5,059 bases of DNA from an uncultured Eubacteriales bacterium (lineage in GTDB: Bacteria; Bacillota; Clostridia; Oscillospirales; UMGS1783). The position numbers and the translations under genes are program-made. A model generated the notes under the pieces. It was not told the DNA's origin, searched no databases, and worked only from the letters and a program-made list of their open reading frames with translations. The stretch lies in assembly GCA_905209135.1 (NCBI GenBank), contig CAJLRT010000108.1, positions 1 through 5,059 of the forward strand, read 5' to 3'. Each line of letters begins with the position of its first letter. Position 1 is the first letter of the stretch. This document shows, in pieces, positions 1-5,059 of this stretch.

Positions 1-692
1 CCGGTCATATAGGTCAGCTCGCTCTCCTCGCACGCGCCGGCCTGGAGCAGAAATTCCAGGGCGGGCCGGTGCTTCTCCGTCAGCGCCGTGCCTTTGGACA
101 GGTAGGCCTGAAGCTGTTCCGGAGTGCAGGCCAGCTCCGCCATGGCGACGGTGTTGTCGCCCACGGCGCGCTTTACGTCGGTCCGCTCGGCGACGGCCCC
201 GCTGCGCACGAGCGCCTGCAGGGCGGCCAGGCCCTCCGGGCCGAACAGCTCCCCGATCTTTTTCTCCGGGGCGGGGCCGCTGCGCAGCAGGCCGGCGATT
301 TCCGCCTCGAGCGGGCCGGGGCCGTCCGGCTCGCGGCGCAGCTCGTAGGTGTAGCGCAGTTCCAGCTCCAGCCCGGCCGGGAGCATGGCGCGCACGCAGT
401 CGTAAACGGGGCAGAGGTATTTTTCGCCCATCCACTGCGCAAGCGCCAGCATTTCGGCGCTGAGCAGGTAGCGGTCCGCCGCGGCGCTTACAATCTCCTT
501 GAGCGGCCCGCTGTAGCCGCTTTCTTCGGATGTGCTGAGGACGATTCCCTTCCGGCTCTTTCCGCCGCGGCCGAAGGGTACGGTGACGCGCGCGCCGGGC
601 ACGGCCCTGTCCCTGAGCCGGTCCGGCACGAGATAGTCAAAGCTGCCCTGCGTGAAGTAGGGGAGCCCTTCCACCGCGATCTTTGCGACCAA
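1..692 (-). CDS. priA: Primosomal protein N' (replication restart helicase PriA), N-terminal part
   Basis: PriA is a superfamily 2 DNA helicase that recognises stalled replication forks and reloads the replisome. The window holds 230 codons of the N-terminus; the reading frame runs off the left edge, so the helicase motor (Walker A, DEAH box) and zinc-binding region are not visible. Seen in the sequence: a 3'-DNA-end binding domain over about residues 1-105 with the typical FDY-x-VP near 18-23 and the VPG-x-RV-x-VPFG stretch at 31-41, then the conserved MLPAGLELE near 103-111, then a winged-helix-like region to about 180. The start is chosen as TTG at 692-690 because AGGAGG (minus strand, 705-700) lies 7 bases upstream; another in-frame TTG at 698-696 would sit only one base from it. 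The gene follows rpoZ, as in Bacillus, but after a 253-base gap holding a terminator. Identification rests on motif and length similarity to PriA and on gene order; I am confident of the family. Confidence 0.93.
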   Translation of the reverse strand, partial: MVAKIAVEGLPYFTQGSFDYLVPDRLRDRAVPGARVTVPFGRGGKSRKGIVLSTSEESGYSGPLKEIVSAAADRYLLSAEMLALAQWMGEKYLCPVYDCVRAMLPAGLELELRYTYELRREPDGPGPLEAEIAGLLRSGPAPEKKIGELFGPEGLAALQALVRSGAVAERTDVKRAVGDNTVAMAELACTPEQLQAYLSKGTALTEKHRPALEFLLQAGACEESELTYMT

Positions 693-699
693 TGCCAAT

Positions 700-705
700 C
701 CTCCT
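700..705 (-). promoter_or_regulatory. Ribosome binding site of priA
   Basis: The minus strand reads AGGAGG, a perfect Shine-Dalgarno core, 7 bases before the TTG at 692-690. It decides the start between two in-frame TTG codons six bases apart and shows that priA begins with a non-ATG codon. Confidence 0.85.
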
Positions 706-717
706 AAGCATATCCGG

Positions 718-778
718 CCCCCGCCGGGGGAATGTGCGCGCCGCCCGCGCCCGCACGGCGTGCCTGCGCTCCGCGCAG
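718..778 (-). promoter_or_regulatory. Two GC hairpins in the priA leader
   Basis: Two short perfect inverted repeats lie just upstream of the priA ribosome binding site. One is at 764-769/773-778 (CTGCGC arms, 3-base loop) and one is at 718-722/726-730 (five C against five G, 3-base loop). The second ends 13 bases before the Shine-Dalgarno site on the minus strand. Neither is followed by a T-run, so they are not terminators. They could shield or expose the ribosome binding site or protect the mRNA 5' end, but in DNA this GC-rich short hairpins also arise by chance. No known riboswitch was recognised. Confidence 0.3.
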
Positions 779-822
779 TCTTGCGCGCCGGCGCTTAAAG
801 CCGTGCGCGGCCTCTGCAACCC

Positions 823-854
823 AGTATAGCGGCGGGCTGTGGCGGCGCTGTGAA
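823..854 (-). promoter_or_regulatory. Weak candidate promoter for priA
   Basis: On the minus strand TATACT (828-823) matches the -10 consensus at 5 of 6 positions and TTCACA (854-849) matches the -35 consensus at 5 of 6. The spacer is 20 bases, longer than the usual 16-18, so activity is doubtful. A promoter is expected somewhere here because a terminator separates priA from rpoZ. No better pair was found between 706 and 914. Confidence 0.3.
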
Positions 855-914
855 CAATGCGTGAAAATTCGGATAATCCCGCGCGGCAAAACGCGTCCGC
901 CGCGCATAATGAGC

Positions 915-938
915 AAAAACGGCAGCAAAAGCTGCCGT
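915..938 (-). terminator. Rho-independent terminator after rpoZ
   Basis: On the minus strand an 8-bp perfect stem (ACGGCAGC, 938-931, with GCTGCCGT, 926-919) closes a TTTT loop and leads straight into a run of five T ending at 915. It begins 8 bases after the rpoZ stop codon. It should end the yicC-remA-gmk-rpoZ transcript, or at least attenuate transcription toward priA. Confidence 0.88.
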
Positions 939-945
939 AGGACGA

Positions 946-1164
946 CTAATCAATGGCCTGGTCGTCCGCGTCGTCCGTCTCCGCAATGTCGTAAATGCCC
1001 TCCATGTACTCCTCCGCCGCCTGCAGGATGGGCTTGTGCTCGGGCTGGATGGCCATGCTGTCGTTGTACTCCGCAATCTCCCGCGCGCGCTTGGAAATTC
1101 CTATAATCAGGGAATACCGCGTAACGCCCTTCTGGATGAGCTCTTCTGTTGAAATCTGTCTCAT
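946..1164 (-). CDS. rpoZ: DNA-directed RNA polymerase omega subunit
   Basis: Omega is the small subunit that binds the beta' subunit and helps assemble and stabilise RNA polymerase. The 72-residue product has the family's usual short length. It carries the hallmark region at about residues 16-31, with RYSLII followed by the SKRAREIAEY helix, then a HKPILQAAEEYMEGI stretch matching the second conserved block (KP-x-x-x-A-x-E-x-x-x-G). The C-terminus is acidic (ETDDADDQ). The ATG start has AGGAG (1179-1175) 10 bases upstream, and that site overlaps the TAG stop of gmk, so the two genes are probably translationally linked; the intergenic gap is only 13 bases. It is the last gene of the operon, directly followed by a rho-independent terminator. 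The identification is supported by motif and by the invariant gmk-rpoZ order in Firmicutes. Confidence 0.94.
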   Translation of the reverse strand: MRQISTEELIQKGVTRYSLIIGISKRAREIAEYNDSMAIQPEHKPILQAAEEYMEGIYDIAETDDADDQAID

Positions 1165-1177
1165 AATCGGCTGTCTC

Positions 1178-1762
1178 CTATTCTTTCGCCGCGCATTGCG
1201 GCGCTGATTTTGCGTTTGTCACGATGCTGTGTATTTCCTCCGCGGCCCGCTGCGCGTCGTCGTTGACGACGCGGTAGTGGAATTCGCCCGCGTGGCCGAG
1301 CTCCTCCAGCGCCTTGTCCAGCCGCGCGCGGCGCACATGCTCCGCCTCGGTGCCGCGCCCGCACAGCCGCTGCGCCAGCTCTTCCGCGCTGGGCGGAAGC
1401 AGGAAGATGGCGATGGCATCCGGCGTCTTCTTCAGCACCTGGCGCGCGCCGTCCACCTCGATTTCCAGAATCACGTCGTACCCCTGCGCCGTCTTTTCGC
1501 GCACCATGTCCCGCGGCGTGCCGTACAGGTTGCCGACGTACTCGGCGTATTCCAGCATTTCGCCCGCGCTGATTTTGCGGGTGAATTCGTCCCGGGTCAT
1601 GAAGTAGTAGTTCACGCCCTCGCGCTCGCCGGGCCGGGGCGCGCGGGTCGTCGCCGAAACGGAGAGGGCGTAGCTGCCGCCCAGGCCGAGCAGGCGGCCG
1701 ATCACCGTGCCCTTGCCCACGCCCGACGGGCCGGCGATGATGATAATGCGTCCTTTATTCAA
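1178..1762 (-). CDS. gmk: Guanylate kinase
   Basis: Guanylate kinase transfers phosphate from ATP to GMP to give GDP in the cytoplasm, an essential step of guanine nucleotide synthesis and of (p)ppGpp-linked control. The 194-residue protein has full length for the family. Seen: P-loop GPSGVGKGT at residues 11-19, the GMP-binding segment from S36 to F54 ([11 protein letters not shown] then GVNYYF), E71 and the YGTP turn at 80-83, [10 protein letters not shown] at 100-109, the lid region with R132 and R136 after FLLPPS (120-125), and the adenine-side VVND at 165-168. The start is TTG at 1762-1760, overlapping the last 8 bases of remA including its stop, so coupled translation is likely; GAGGAG (1778-1773) inside remA lies 10 bases upstream. 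The C-terminal tail after about residue 182 is unremarkable. All key residues are present, so it should be active. Confidence 0.97.
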   Translation of the reverse strand: MNKGRIIIIAGPSGVGKGTVIGRLLGLGGSYALSVSATTRAPRPGEREGVNYYFMTRDEFTRKISAGEMLEYAEYVGNLYGTPRDMVREKTAQGYDVILEIEVDGARQVLKKTPDAIAIFLLPPSAEELAQRLCGRGTEAEHVRRARLDKALEELGHAGEFHYRVVNDDAQRAAEEIHSIVTNAKSAPQCAAKE

Positions 1763-2048
1763 GGCCCTTCAGCTCCTCTTCCGTATCCTCCTCCGGCTCG
1801 TCCCAGTCGCTGACCCTGTTTCCGATGGTCTCGGGCTGGACGGCGGACAGGATGACATGCTCGCTGTCGGTGATGATGACGGCGCGGGTGCGCCGTCCGT
1901 ACGTCGCGTCGATGAGGACGCCGCGGTCCTTCGCCTCCTGGATCAGGCGCTTGACGGGCGCCGATTCGGGGCTGATGATGGCGATAATCCGCGCCGCCGA
2001 AACCATGTTCCCGAATCCGATATTGATGAGTCTGCTCGCGTATTTCAT
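1755..2048 (-). CDS. remA: RemA family DNA-binding regulator (DUF370)
   Basis: In Bacillus subtilis RemA is a ring-forming DNA-binding protein that activates biofilm matrix and osmoprotection genes. In Clostridia the family is widely kept next to gmk, but its targets are largely unknown. The 97-residue product contains nearly the whole family signature: [18 protein letters not shown] (7-24), [18 protein letters not shown] (26-43), [17 protein letters not shown] (46-62) and [10 protein letters not shown] (65-74). The RRTR basic patch at 52-55 corresponds to residues implicated in DNA contact in this family. The C-terminal tail from about residue 81 is strongly acidic ([10 protein letters not shown]) and poorly conserved in the family. 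The ATG start is preceded by AAAGGGAG (2063-2056) with 7 bases of spacing. It lies 37 bases after yicC and overlaps gmk by 8 bases. The family call is secure; the biological role here is inferred only from Bacillus. Confidence 0.95.
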   Translation of the reverse strand: MKYASRLINIGFGNMVSAARIIAIISPESAPVKRLIQEAKDRGVLIDATYGRRTRAVIITDSEHVILSAVQPETIGNRVSDWDEPEEDTEEELKGLE

Positions 2049-2085
2049 GGAGGTGCTCCCTTTCTTCTGTTTGGAACTGCGCCTG

Positions 2086-2964
2086 CTATTCTATGTTCTG
2101 GATCTGTTCGCGTATGCTCTCCAGCTCGCTTTTTACCTCGATGACAATTCTGGAGAGGGGCACGTCGTTGCATTTGGAGCCGACCGTGTTGATCTCGCGG
2201 TTCATCTCCTGCATGTAAAAGTCGAGCTTCTTGCCCACGGGGCTGTCGCCCTGCATCAGCTCGCGGAAGTTCGCGATATGGGTGGAAAGCCGCGTCGTCT
2301 CCTCCGTCACCGAAACCTTGTCGGCATAGACGGCGGCTTCGGCGAGGATGCGCCCCTCGTCGATCAGGCTCTCGGCCAGCACTTCCTGCATGCGGGCGCG
2401 CAGCTTTCCGCGGTATTCCGCCACCGTTTCCGGCGAGCGGGCCCGGATGGCCTGCACCTGCGCCTCGATCGCGTCCAGGCGCGCGAGGATATCGCGCGTC
2501 AGGCCCTCGGCCTCGCGCCGCCGCGCCGCAAGAAAGGCCGCGAGCGCCTCCTCCAGCACGGAGAGCACCTGGTCCGTCAGCTCCTGCTCGGCGGGCTCCG
2601 CCTTTTTCACCACGAACACGTCGTGGTTCTTCGCCACGTCCGAAAGGCTGATCTCCCCCGGTACGCCGTGCTCCCGGGCGATGGCGCCGAGCGCCTGCAG
2701 CCAGCCGTTGAGGTACTGGCGGTTGTAGGACACGTCGATGTCCTCCCCGGCGGGGTATTCGACGGCGATAAAGATCTCCGCCTTGCCGCGCCGTATATCC
2801 CGCGCAAGCCGGTTTTTCACCGGCAGCTCCAGAAAGCCCATGCCGCGCGGCGTGCGTATATTCGGCTCAAAAAAGCGGTGGTTGACGCTCTTGATCTCGA
2901 TTGTGATGAGTTTTCCGCCGACCTCGCGCTGGGCGCGGCCGAACCCCGTCATGCTGCTGAGCAA
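2086..2964 (-). CDS. yicC: YicC/YloC family endoribonuclease
   Basis: YicC/YloC proteins are oligomeric, metal-dependent endoribonucleases linked to small-RNA and mRNA turnover in Escherichia coli and Bacillus. With a TTG start at 2964-2962 the product is 292 residues, the usual family length, and begins [11 protein letters not shown], aligned with the [11 protein letters not shown] opening of relatives. Seen: [10 protein letters not shown] (22-31) in the YicC_N domain, a helical middle, then the C-terminal DUF1732 domain with [16 protein letters not shown] and [13 protein letters not shown] (about 201-233) and [17 protein letters not shown] (248-264), ending in EQIQNIE. GGGAG (2978-2974) lies 9 bases before the TTG. 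The frame stays open upstream to 3129, but the promoter at 3020-3048 lies inside that stretch, so a longer protein is unlikely; the in-frame ATG at 2952-2950 would remove four residues. It is the first gene of the operon. Confidence 0.95.
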   Translation of the reverse strand: MLSSMTGFGRAQREVGGKLITIEIKSVNHRFFEPNIRTPRGMGFLELPVKNRLARDIRRGKAEIFIAVEYPAGEDIDVSYNRQYLNGWLQALGAIAREHGVPGEISLSDVAKNHDVFVVKKAEPAEQELTDQVLSVLEEALAAFLAARRREAEGLTRDILARLDAIEAQVQAIRARSPETVAEYRGKLRARMQEVLAESLIDEGRILAEAAVYADKVSVTEETTRLSTHIANFRELMQGDSPVGKKLDFYMQEMNREINTVGSKCNDVPLSRIVIEVKSELESIREQIQNIE

Positions 2965-2973
2965 TCGTTTCCA

Positions 2974-2978
2974 CTCCC
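2974..2978 (-). promoter_or_regulatory. Ribosome binding site of yicC
   Basis: The minus strand reads GGGAG, 9 bases before TTG 2964-2962. This spacing supports the TTG start, which also gives the N-terminus expected from the family, over the ATG four codons further in. A small hairpin (GCGGC arms, 2984-2988/2994-2998) lies just upstream in the leader. Confidence 0.7.
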
Positions 2979-3019
2979 ATCCGGCGGCTCTTTGCCGCGA
3001 CAGTTCATTCGTATCCTTT

Positions 3020-3048
3020 ATTCTATCAACATTCCGCCGCCGTGTCAA
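3020..3048 (-). promoter_or_regulatory. Sigma-A type promoter of the yicC-remA-gmk-rpoZ operon
   Basis: On the minus strand a perfect -35 hexamer TTGACA (3048-3043) is separated by exactly 17 bases from TAGAAT (3025-3020), a 5 of 6 match to the -10 consensus. Transcription would start near 3013, giving a leader of about 50 bases before the yicC TTG. It is the best promoter in the window and fits constitutive expression of housekeeping genes. Confidence 0.88.
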
Positions 3049-3099
3049 TGATTTCCGGGATTTCGTGCGGCGCGGGGTGAAAAACATTTTGGCGGGCGC

Positions 3100-3136
3100 G
3101 GGGCGGGCCCCTCCGGCCCGTATGCGCACCTGTGCG
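3100..3136. promoter_or_regulatory. Dyad symmetries between the divergent promoters (possible operator)
   Basis: Two perfect short inverted repeats lie in the 97 bases between the two -35 boxes: GGGGC-GG-GCCCC at 3100-3111 and CGCAC-CT-GTGCG at 3125-3136. The second ends 9 bases before the -35 box of the peptidase gene, a place where an activator or repressor could bind. No known operator was recognised, and the GC-rich one may be chance. Confidence 0.3.
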
Positions 3137-3145
3137 AAAACACGA

Positions 3146-3175
3146 TTGCAAGTTTATATTTGTATATGTTATAAT
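3146..3175 (+). promoter_or_regulatory. Promoter of the M55 peptidase gene (extended -10)
   Basis: TATAAT at 3170-3175 is a perfect -10 box, preceded by TG one base upstream (3167-3168), the extended -10 motif. TTGCAA at 3146-3151 matches the -35 consensus at 4 of 6 positions with an 18-base spacer. The spacer is very AT-rich, in sharp contrast to the surrounding DNA. The start of transcription would be near 3182, leaving a leader of about 27 bases. Confidence 0.85.
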
Positions 3176-3208
3176 AGACCACAGTAAATTTACGGGGAGT
3201 GACGCGGA

Positions 3209-4009
3209 ATGAAAATCTATATCAGCAGCGATATCGAGGGCACCAGCGGCGCGAGCAACTGGGACGAGGCGCTGGACACGGCGCACCACAAGTTTCTGGG
3301 GCCGCAGATGACGAGGGAGGTCGCCGCCGCGGCGCGGGCTGCGCTGGAGAGCGGCGCGCAGGAGGTGCTTGTGCGCGACGCGCACGCCGGCGCCCTGAAC
3401 ATTGACCCGGCGGGCCTGCCCTGGGGCACGAAGCTGCTCAGGGGCTGGGCGCCGGACATATACTGCATGATGTCGGGCATCGACCGCGACACATATGACG
3501 CCGTGCTGTTTACCGGCTACCACTGCGGCGCAAAGAATCCGGGCAACCCGCTCTCGCACACCATGCACAGGTATGTCGATTCCGTCCTCATCAACGGCGA
3601 GCCGGTCAGCGAGTTCATCATCAACGCGTATACCGCGGGCTATTTCGGGATTCCCGTCTGCTTCATCAGCGGCGACAGGGCGATATGCGCCGAAGCGGAG
3701 GCGTTCGTGCCGGGAATTACGGCTGTGCCGGTGGTAGAGGGCATCGGCGGCGGCTCGATTTCAGTGCAGCCGGAGCAGGCGGCGGCGAACATCCATGCCG
3801 GCGTGACGGCCGCGCTGGCGGGCGATTACCGGCGGTGCAAAGTGCGTATGCCGGAGACGTTTGAGGCCGAGATCGGCTATGCCAGCCATATTATGGCCTA
3901 TCAGTACAGCTTCTATCCGGGCGCGGAGCAGCGCGGCAGCACCCGAATCAGCCTGCGCGCCGACAGCTACCTCGACGTGCTGCGCTTCTTCCACTTCTGC
4001 GGGGTATGA
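3209..4009 (+). CDS. M55 family D-aminopeptidase (DppA-like)
   Basis: M55 peptidases are zinc aminopeptidases; the type member, Bacillus subtilis DppA, releases D-amino acids from short D-peptides such as D-Ala-D-Ala, probably for use of cell-wall-derived peptides. The 266-residue product is close to the length of DppA (about 274). Seen: SDIEGTSG at 7-14 with metal ligands D8 and E10, RDAHAG at 56-61 with H59, GYHCGA at 103-108 with H105, SHTMH at 116-120 with the likely catalytic H117, and GEPVSEFIINAY at 130-141 with E135. All ligands known from DppA have counterparts. There is no signal peptide, so it is cytoplasmic. The ATG has GGGGAG (3194-3199) 9 bases upstream and its own extended -10 promoter. 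No dipeptide transporter genes follow, unlike the Bacillus dpp operon; the gene is single and divergent from yicC. Substrate preference cannot be read from the sequence, so I leave the symbol blank. Confidence 0.92.
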   Translation: MKIYISSDIEGTSGASNWDEALDTAHHKFLGPQMTREVAAAARAALESGAQEVLVRDAHAGALNIDPAGLPWGTKLLRGWAPDIYCMMSGIDRDTYDAVLFTGYHCGAKNPGNPLSHTMHRYVDSVLINGEPVSEFIINAYTAGYFGIPVCFISGDRAICAEAEAFVPGITAVPVVEGIGGGSISVQPEQAAANIHAGVTAALAGDYRRCKVRMPETFEAEIGYASHIMAYQYSFYPGAEQRGSTRISLRADSYLDVLRFFHFCGV

Positions 4010-4269
4010 CGGGCCCTGCGCGCCGGTCCCCGGCGCGGACAGGCTGATTTCCCGCACCTGCCCGCGCCTGTGCCCTGCGCCTGCGCCCGCGCCGCGGACA
4101 GGCAATGCGGGGGACGGAGGGAGAAAAGGGCGCGCCGCGTGCAGAAGCCTGCGCGCCGCCCGCACTGTCGGGAGAGCCGGGCTGGGGCCTGGGCATATGC
4201 TAAACCTGCGCGCCGTCGCCGACGCGGCCTGGCGCGTCCCCGCGGCGGGATGTGCCGCCGCTGTCAATG
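4010..4269. other. GC-rich gene-free spacer between the M55 gene and uvrA
   Basis: No convincing gene lies here. The open frames that cross it are Arg/Pro/Ala-rich, lack a fitting ribosome binding site and resemble no family known to me. It contains an 8-bp stem with a 3-base loop right after the M55 stop (4019-4026/4030-4037) without a T-run, a 10-base direct repeat GCGGACAGGC (4035-4044 and 4094-4103), and between the copies a low-complexity stretch of CCTGCGCC-like units (about 4054-4093). It may be M55 3' untranslated sequence or decayed DNA. Confidence 0.5.
4019..4037 (+). terminator. Hairpin after the M55 gene, poor terminator candidate
   Basis: A perfect 8-bp GC stem with a TCC loop begins 10 bases after the TGA stop. 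It lacks the following T-run, so intrinsic termination is doubtful; it may instead protect the mRNA 3' end. Confidence 0.25.
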
Positions 4270-4306
4270 AAAACGGGCCGGGCTGCGTCTGTGCAGCCCG
4301 GCCCGT
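4270..4306 (-). terminator. Rho-independent terminator of uvrA
   Basis: On the minus strand, 13 bases after the uvrA stop, a perfect 14-bp stem (4306-4293 with 4286-4273) closes a 6-base loop and is followed by TTTT (4273-4270, the first T being the last base of the stem) and CATT. The stem is very GC-rich and is the longest inverted repeat in the window. On the plus strand the next T-run (4323-4328) is 17 bases beyond the stem, so it is at best a weak terminator for the convergent M55 transcript. Confidence 0.82.
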
Positions 4307-4319
4307 CCGCTGTGCCCGG

Positions 4320-5059
4320 TTATTTTTTCGCCGTCTTTTTCGGTTTTTTTGCCCTGGCGGGCGCGGCCGCCGCCGCGGCCAGCAGCGGCTTGAGAAACTG
4401 GCCGGTATAGGAGCGGGGGCAGGCCGCCACCTGCTCCGGCGTGCCGCTGACGACGATTTCGCCGCCGCGGTCGCCGCCGTCCGGGCCGAGGTCGATGATG
4501 TGGTCCGCGATCTTGATGACGTCGAGATTGTGCTCGATGACGAGCACGGTGTTGCCCGCGTCGACAAACCGGGCGAGCACCTCGGTCAGCTTGTGCACGT
4601 CGCCGGCGTGCAGGCCGGTCGTCGGCTCGTCCAGAATATAGATGGTCCGGCCGGTCGAGCGTTTGGACAGCTCGGTGGCGAGCTTGACCCGCTGCGCCTC
4701 GCCGCCCGACAGGGTGGTGGACGGCTGGCCGATCTTGATATAGCCGAGCCCTACGTCGTAGAGGGTCTGCAGCTTGCGCCTGAGCCGCGGGTGGTTTTCA
4801 AAAAAGGCCAGGCCCTCCTCCACCGTCATGTCCAGCACGTCGCTTATGCTCTTGCCCTTGTATTTGACCTCCAGAGTTTCGCGGTTGTAGCGCCTGCCCT
4901 TGCAGACTTCGCAGGGCACGTATATGTCGGGCAGGAAGTGCATTTCAATTTTCAGGATGCCGTCGCCCTCGCAGGCCTCGCACCGGCCGCCCTTGACGTT
5001 GAAGGAGAACCGGCCCGGGCCGAACCCGCGCATCTTGCTCTCGGGCAGGGAGGCGAACA
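4320..5059 (-). CDS. uvrA: Excinuclease ABC subunit A (UvrA), C-terminal part
   Basis: UvrA is the ABC-type ATPase dimer that finds bulky DNA lesions and loads UvrB in nucleotide excision repair. The window holds the last 245 residues; the frame is open at the right edge. Numbering from the first complete codon: FASLPESK, then RFSFNVKGG (16-24), the C-terminal zinc finger CEAC-x19-CEVC (cysteines 26, 29, 49, 52), [16 protein letters not shown], the ABC signature [12 protein letters not shown], Walker B and D-loop [15 protein letters not shown], the switch histidine in VIEHNLDVI, and the IDLGPDGG and [10 protein letters not shown] blocks. All belong to the second ATPase domain. After the usual FLKPLL end the protein continues with an Ala run and a Lys-rich tail ([19 protein letters not shown]). 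It converges on the M55 gene, 310 bases away, and ends at its own terminator. Confidence 0.97.
   Translation of the reverse strand, partial: FASLPESKMRGFGPGRFSFNVKGGRCEACEGDGILKIEMHFLPDIYVPCEVCKGRRYNRETLEVKYKGKSISDVLDMTVEEGLAFFENHPRLRRKLQTLYDVGLGYIKIGQPSTTLSGGEAQRVKLATELSKRSTGRTIYILDEPTTGLHAGDVHKLTEVLARFVDAGNTVLVIEHNLDVIKIADHIIDLGPDGGDRGGEIVVSGTPEQVAACPRSYTGQFLKPLLAAAAAAPARAKKPKKTAKK

Noticed and set aside
1229..1813. A 194-codon plus-strand open frame
   Set aside because: It is antisense to gmk, which has all guanylate kinase motifs; the translated product is Arg/Ala/His-rich without recognisable domains.
2950..3008. A 19-codon upstream frame in the yicC leader (ATG at 3008-3006) ending in TGA that overlaps the ATG at 2952-2950
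   Set aside because: The predicted transcript starts only about 5 bases before this ATG, so its apparent ribosome site would mostly not be in the mRNA. The TTG start of yicC fits the family better than the coupled ATG.
1825..3051. A 408-codon open frame on the plus strand
   Set aside because: It runs antisense to remA and yicC, whose proteins are clearly conserved. The translation resembles no family and is a typical GC-rich shadow frame.
2965..3129. N-terminal extension of yicC by 55 residues
   Set aside because: The extension would be encoded across the strong promoter at 3020-3048, is Arg-rich, and is absent from known YicC proteins.
4054..4093. CRISPR-like or tandem repeat array
   Set aside because: The units are short, imperfect and without unique spacers; this is low-complexity GC sequence.
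3761..4567. A 268-codon minus-strand open frame spanning the spacer
   Set aside because: It overlaps the 3' end of uvrA in another frame and lies antisense to the M55 gene; its composition (Arg, Pro, Ala, Ser) is that of an out-of-frame translation.

Overview
The window looks like chromosomal DNA from a GC-rich member of the Firmicutes, most plausibly an uncultured clostridial (gut-type) lineage. The evidence is the gene order yicC-remA-gmk-rpoZ-(gap)-priA, which is the well-known Bacillus/Clostridia arrangement, a RemA (DUF370) protein characteristic of Firmicutes, strong AGGAGG-type ribosome binding sites, and frequent TTG starts. The genus cannot be fixed from the sequence alone.

Layout. 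Positions 1-692 (minus) hold the first 230 codons of priA, cut by the window edge. Positions 693-945 are a gene-free gap with a clear rho-independent terminator behind rpoZ, two GC hairpins in the priA leader and a weak promoter candidate. Positions 946-2964 (minus) form a compact operon transcribed yicC, remA, gmk, rpoZ from a near-consensus promoter at 3020-3048. Positions 2965-3208 are a divergent control region. It serves the yicC operon on the left and a single plus-strand gene on the right (3209-4009), a DppA-like M55 D-aminopeptidase with its own extended -10 promoter. Positions 4010-4319 are a GC-rich, gene-free spacer ending in the strong terminator of uvrA. Positions 4320-5059 (minus) carry the last 245 codons of uvrA.

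How the genes fit together. The operon is housekeeping: RNA turnover (YicC), a DNA-binding regulator (RemA), GMP to GDP conversion (Gmk) and the RNA polymerase omega subunit (RpoZ). PriA (replication restart) and UvrA (nucleotide excision repair) flank it. The M55 peptidase is the only accessory-like gene and probably recycles or scavenges D-amino-acid peptides.

I found no new system. The points most worth a second look are the solitary M55 gene with its divergent regulatory region, the absence of coaBC between rpoZ and priA together with a terminator there, and the unusual GC-rich spacer before uvrA.
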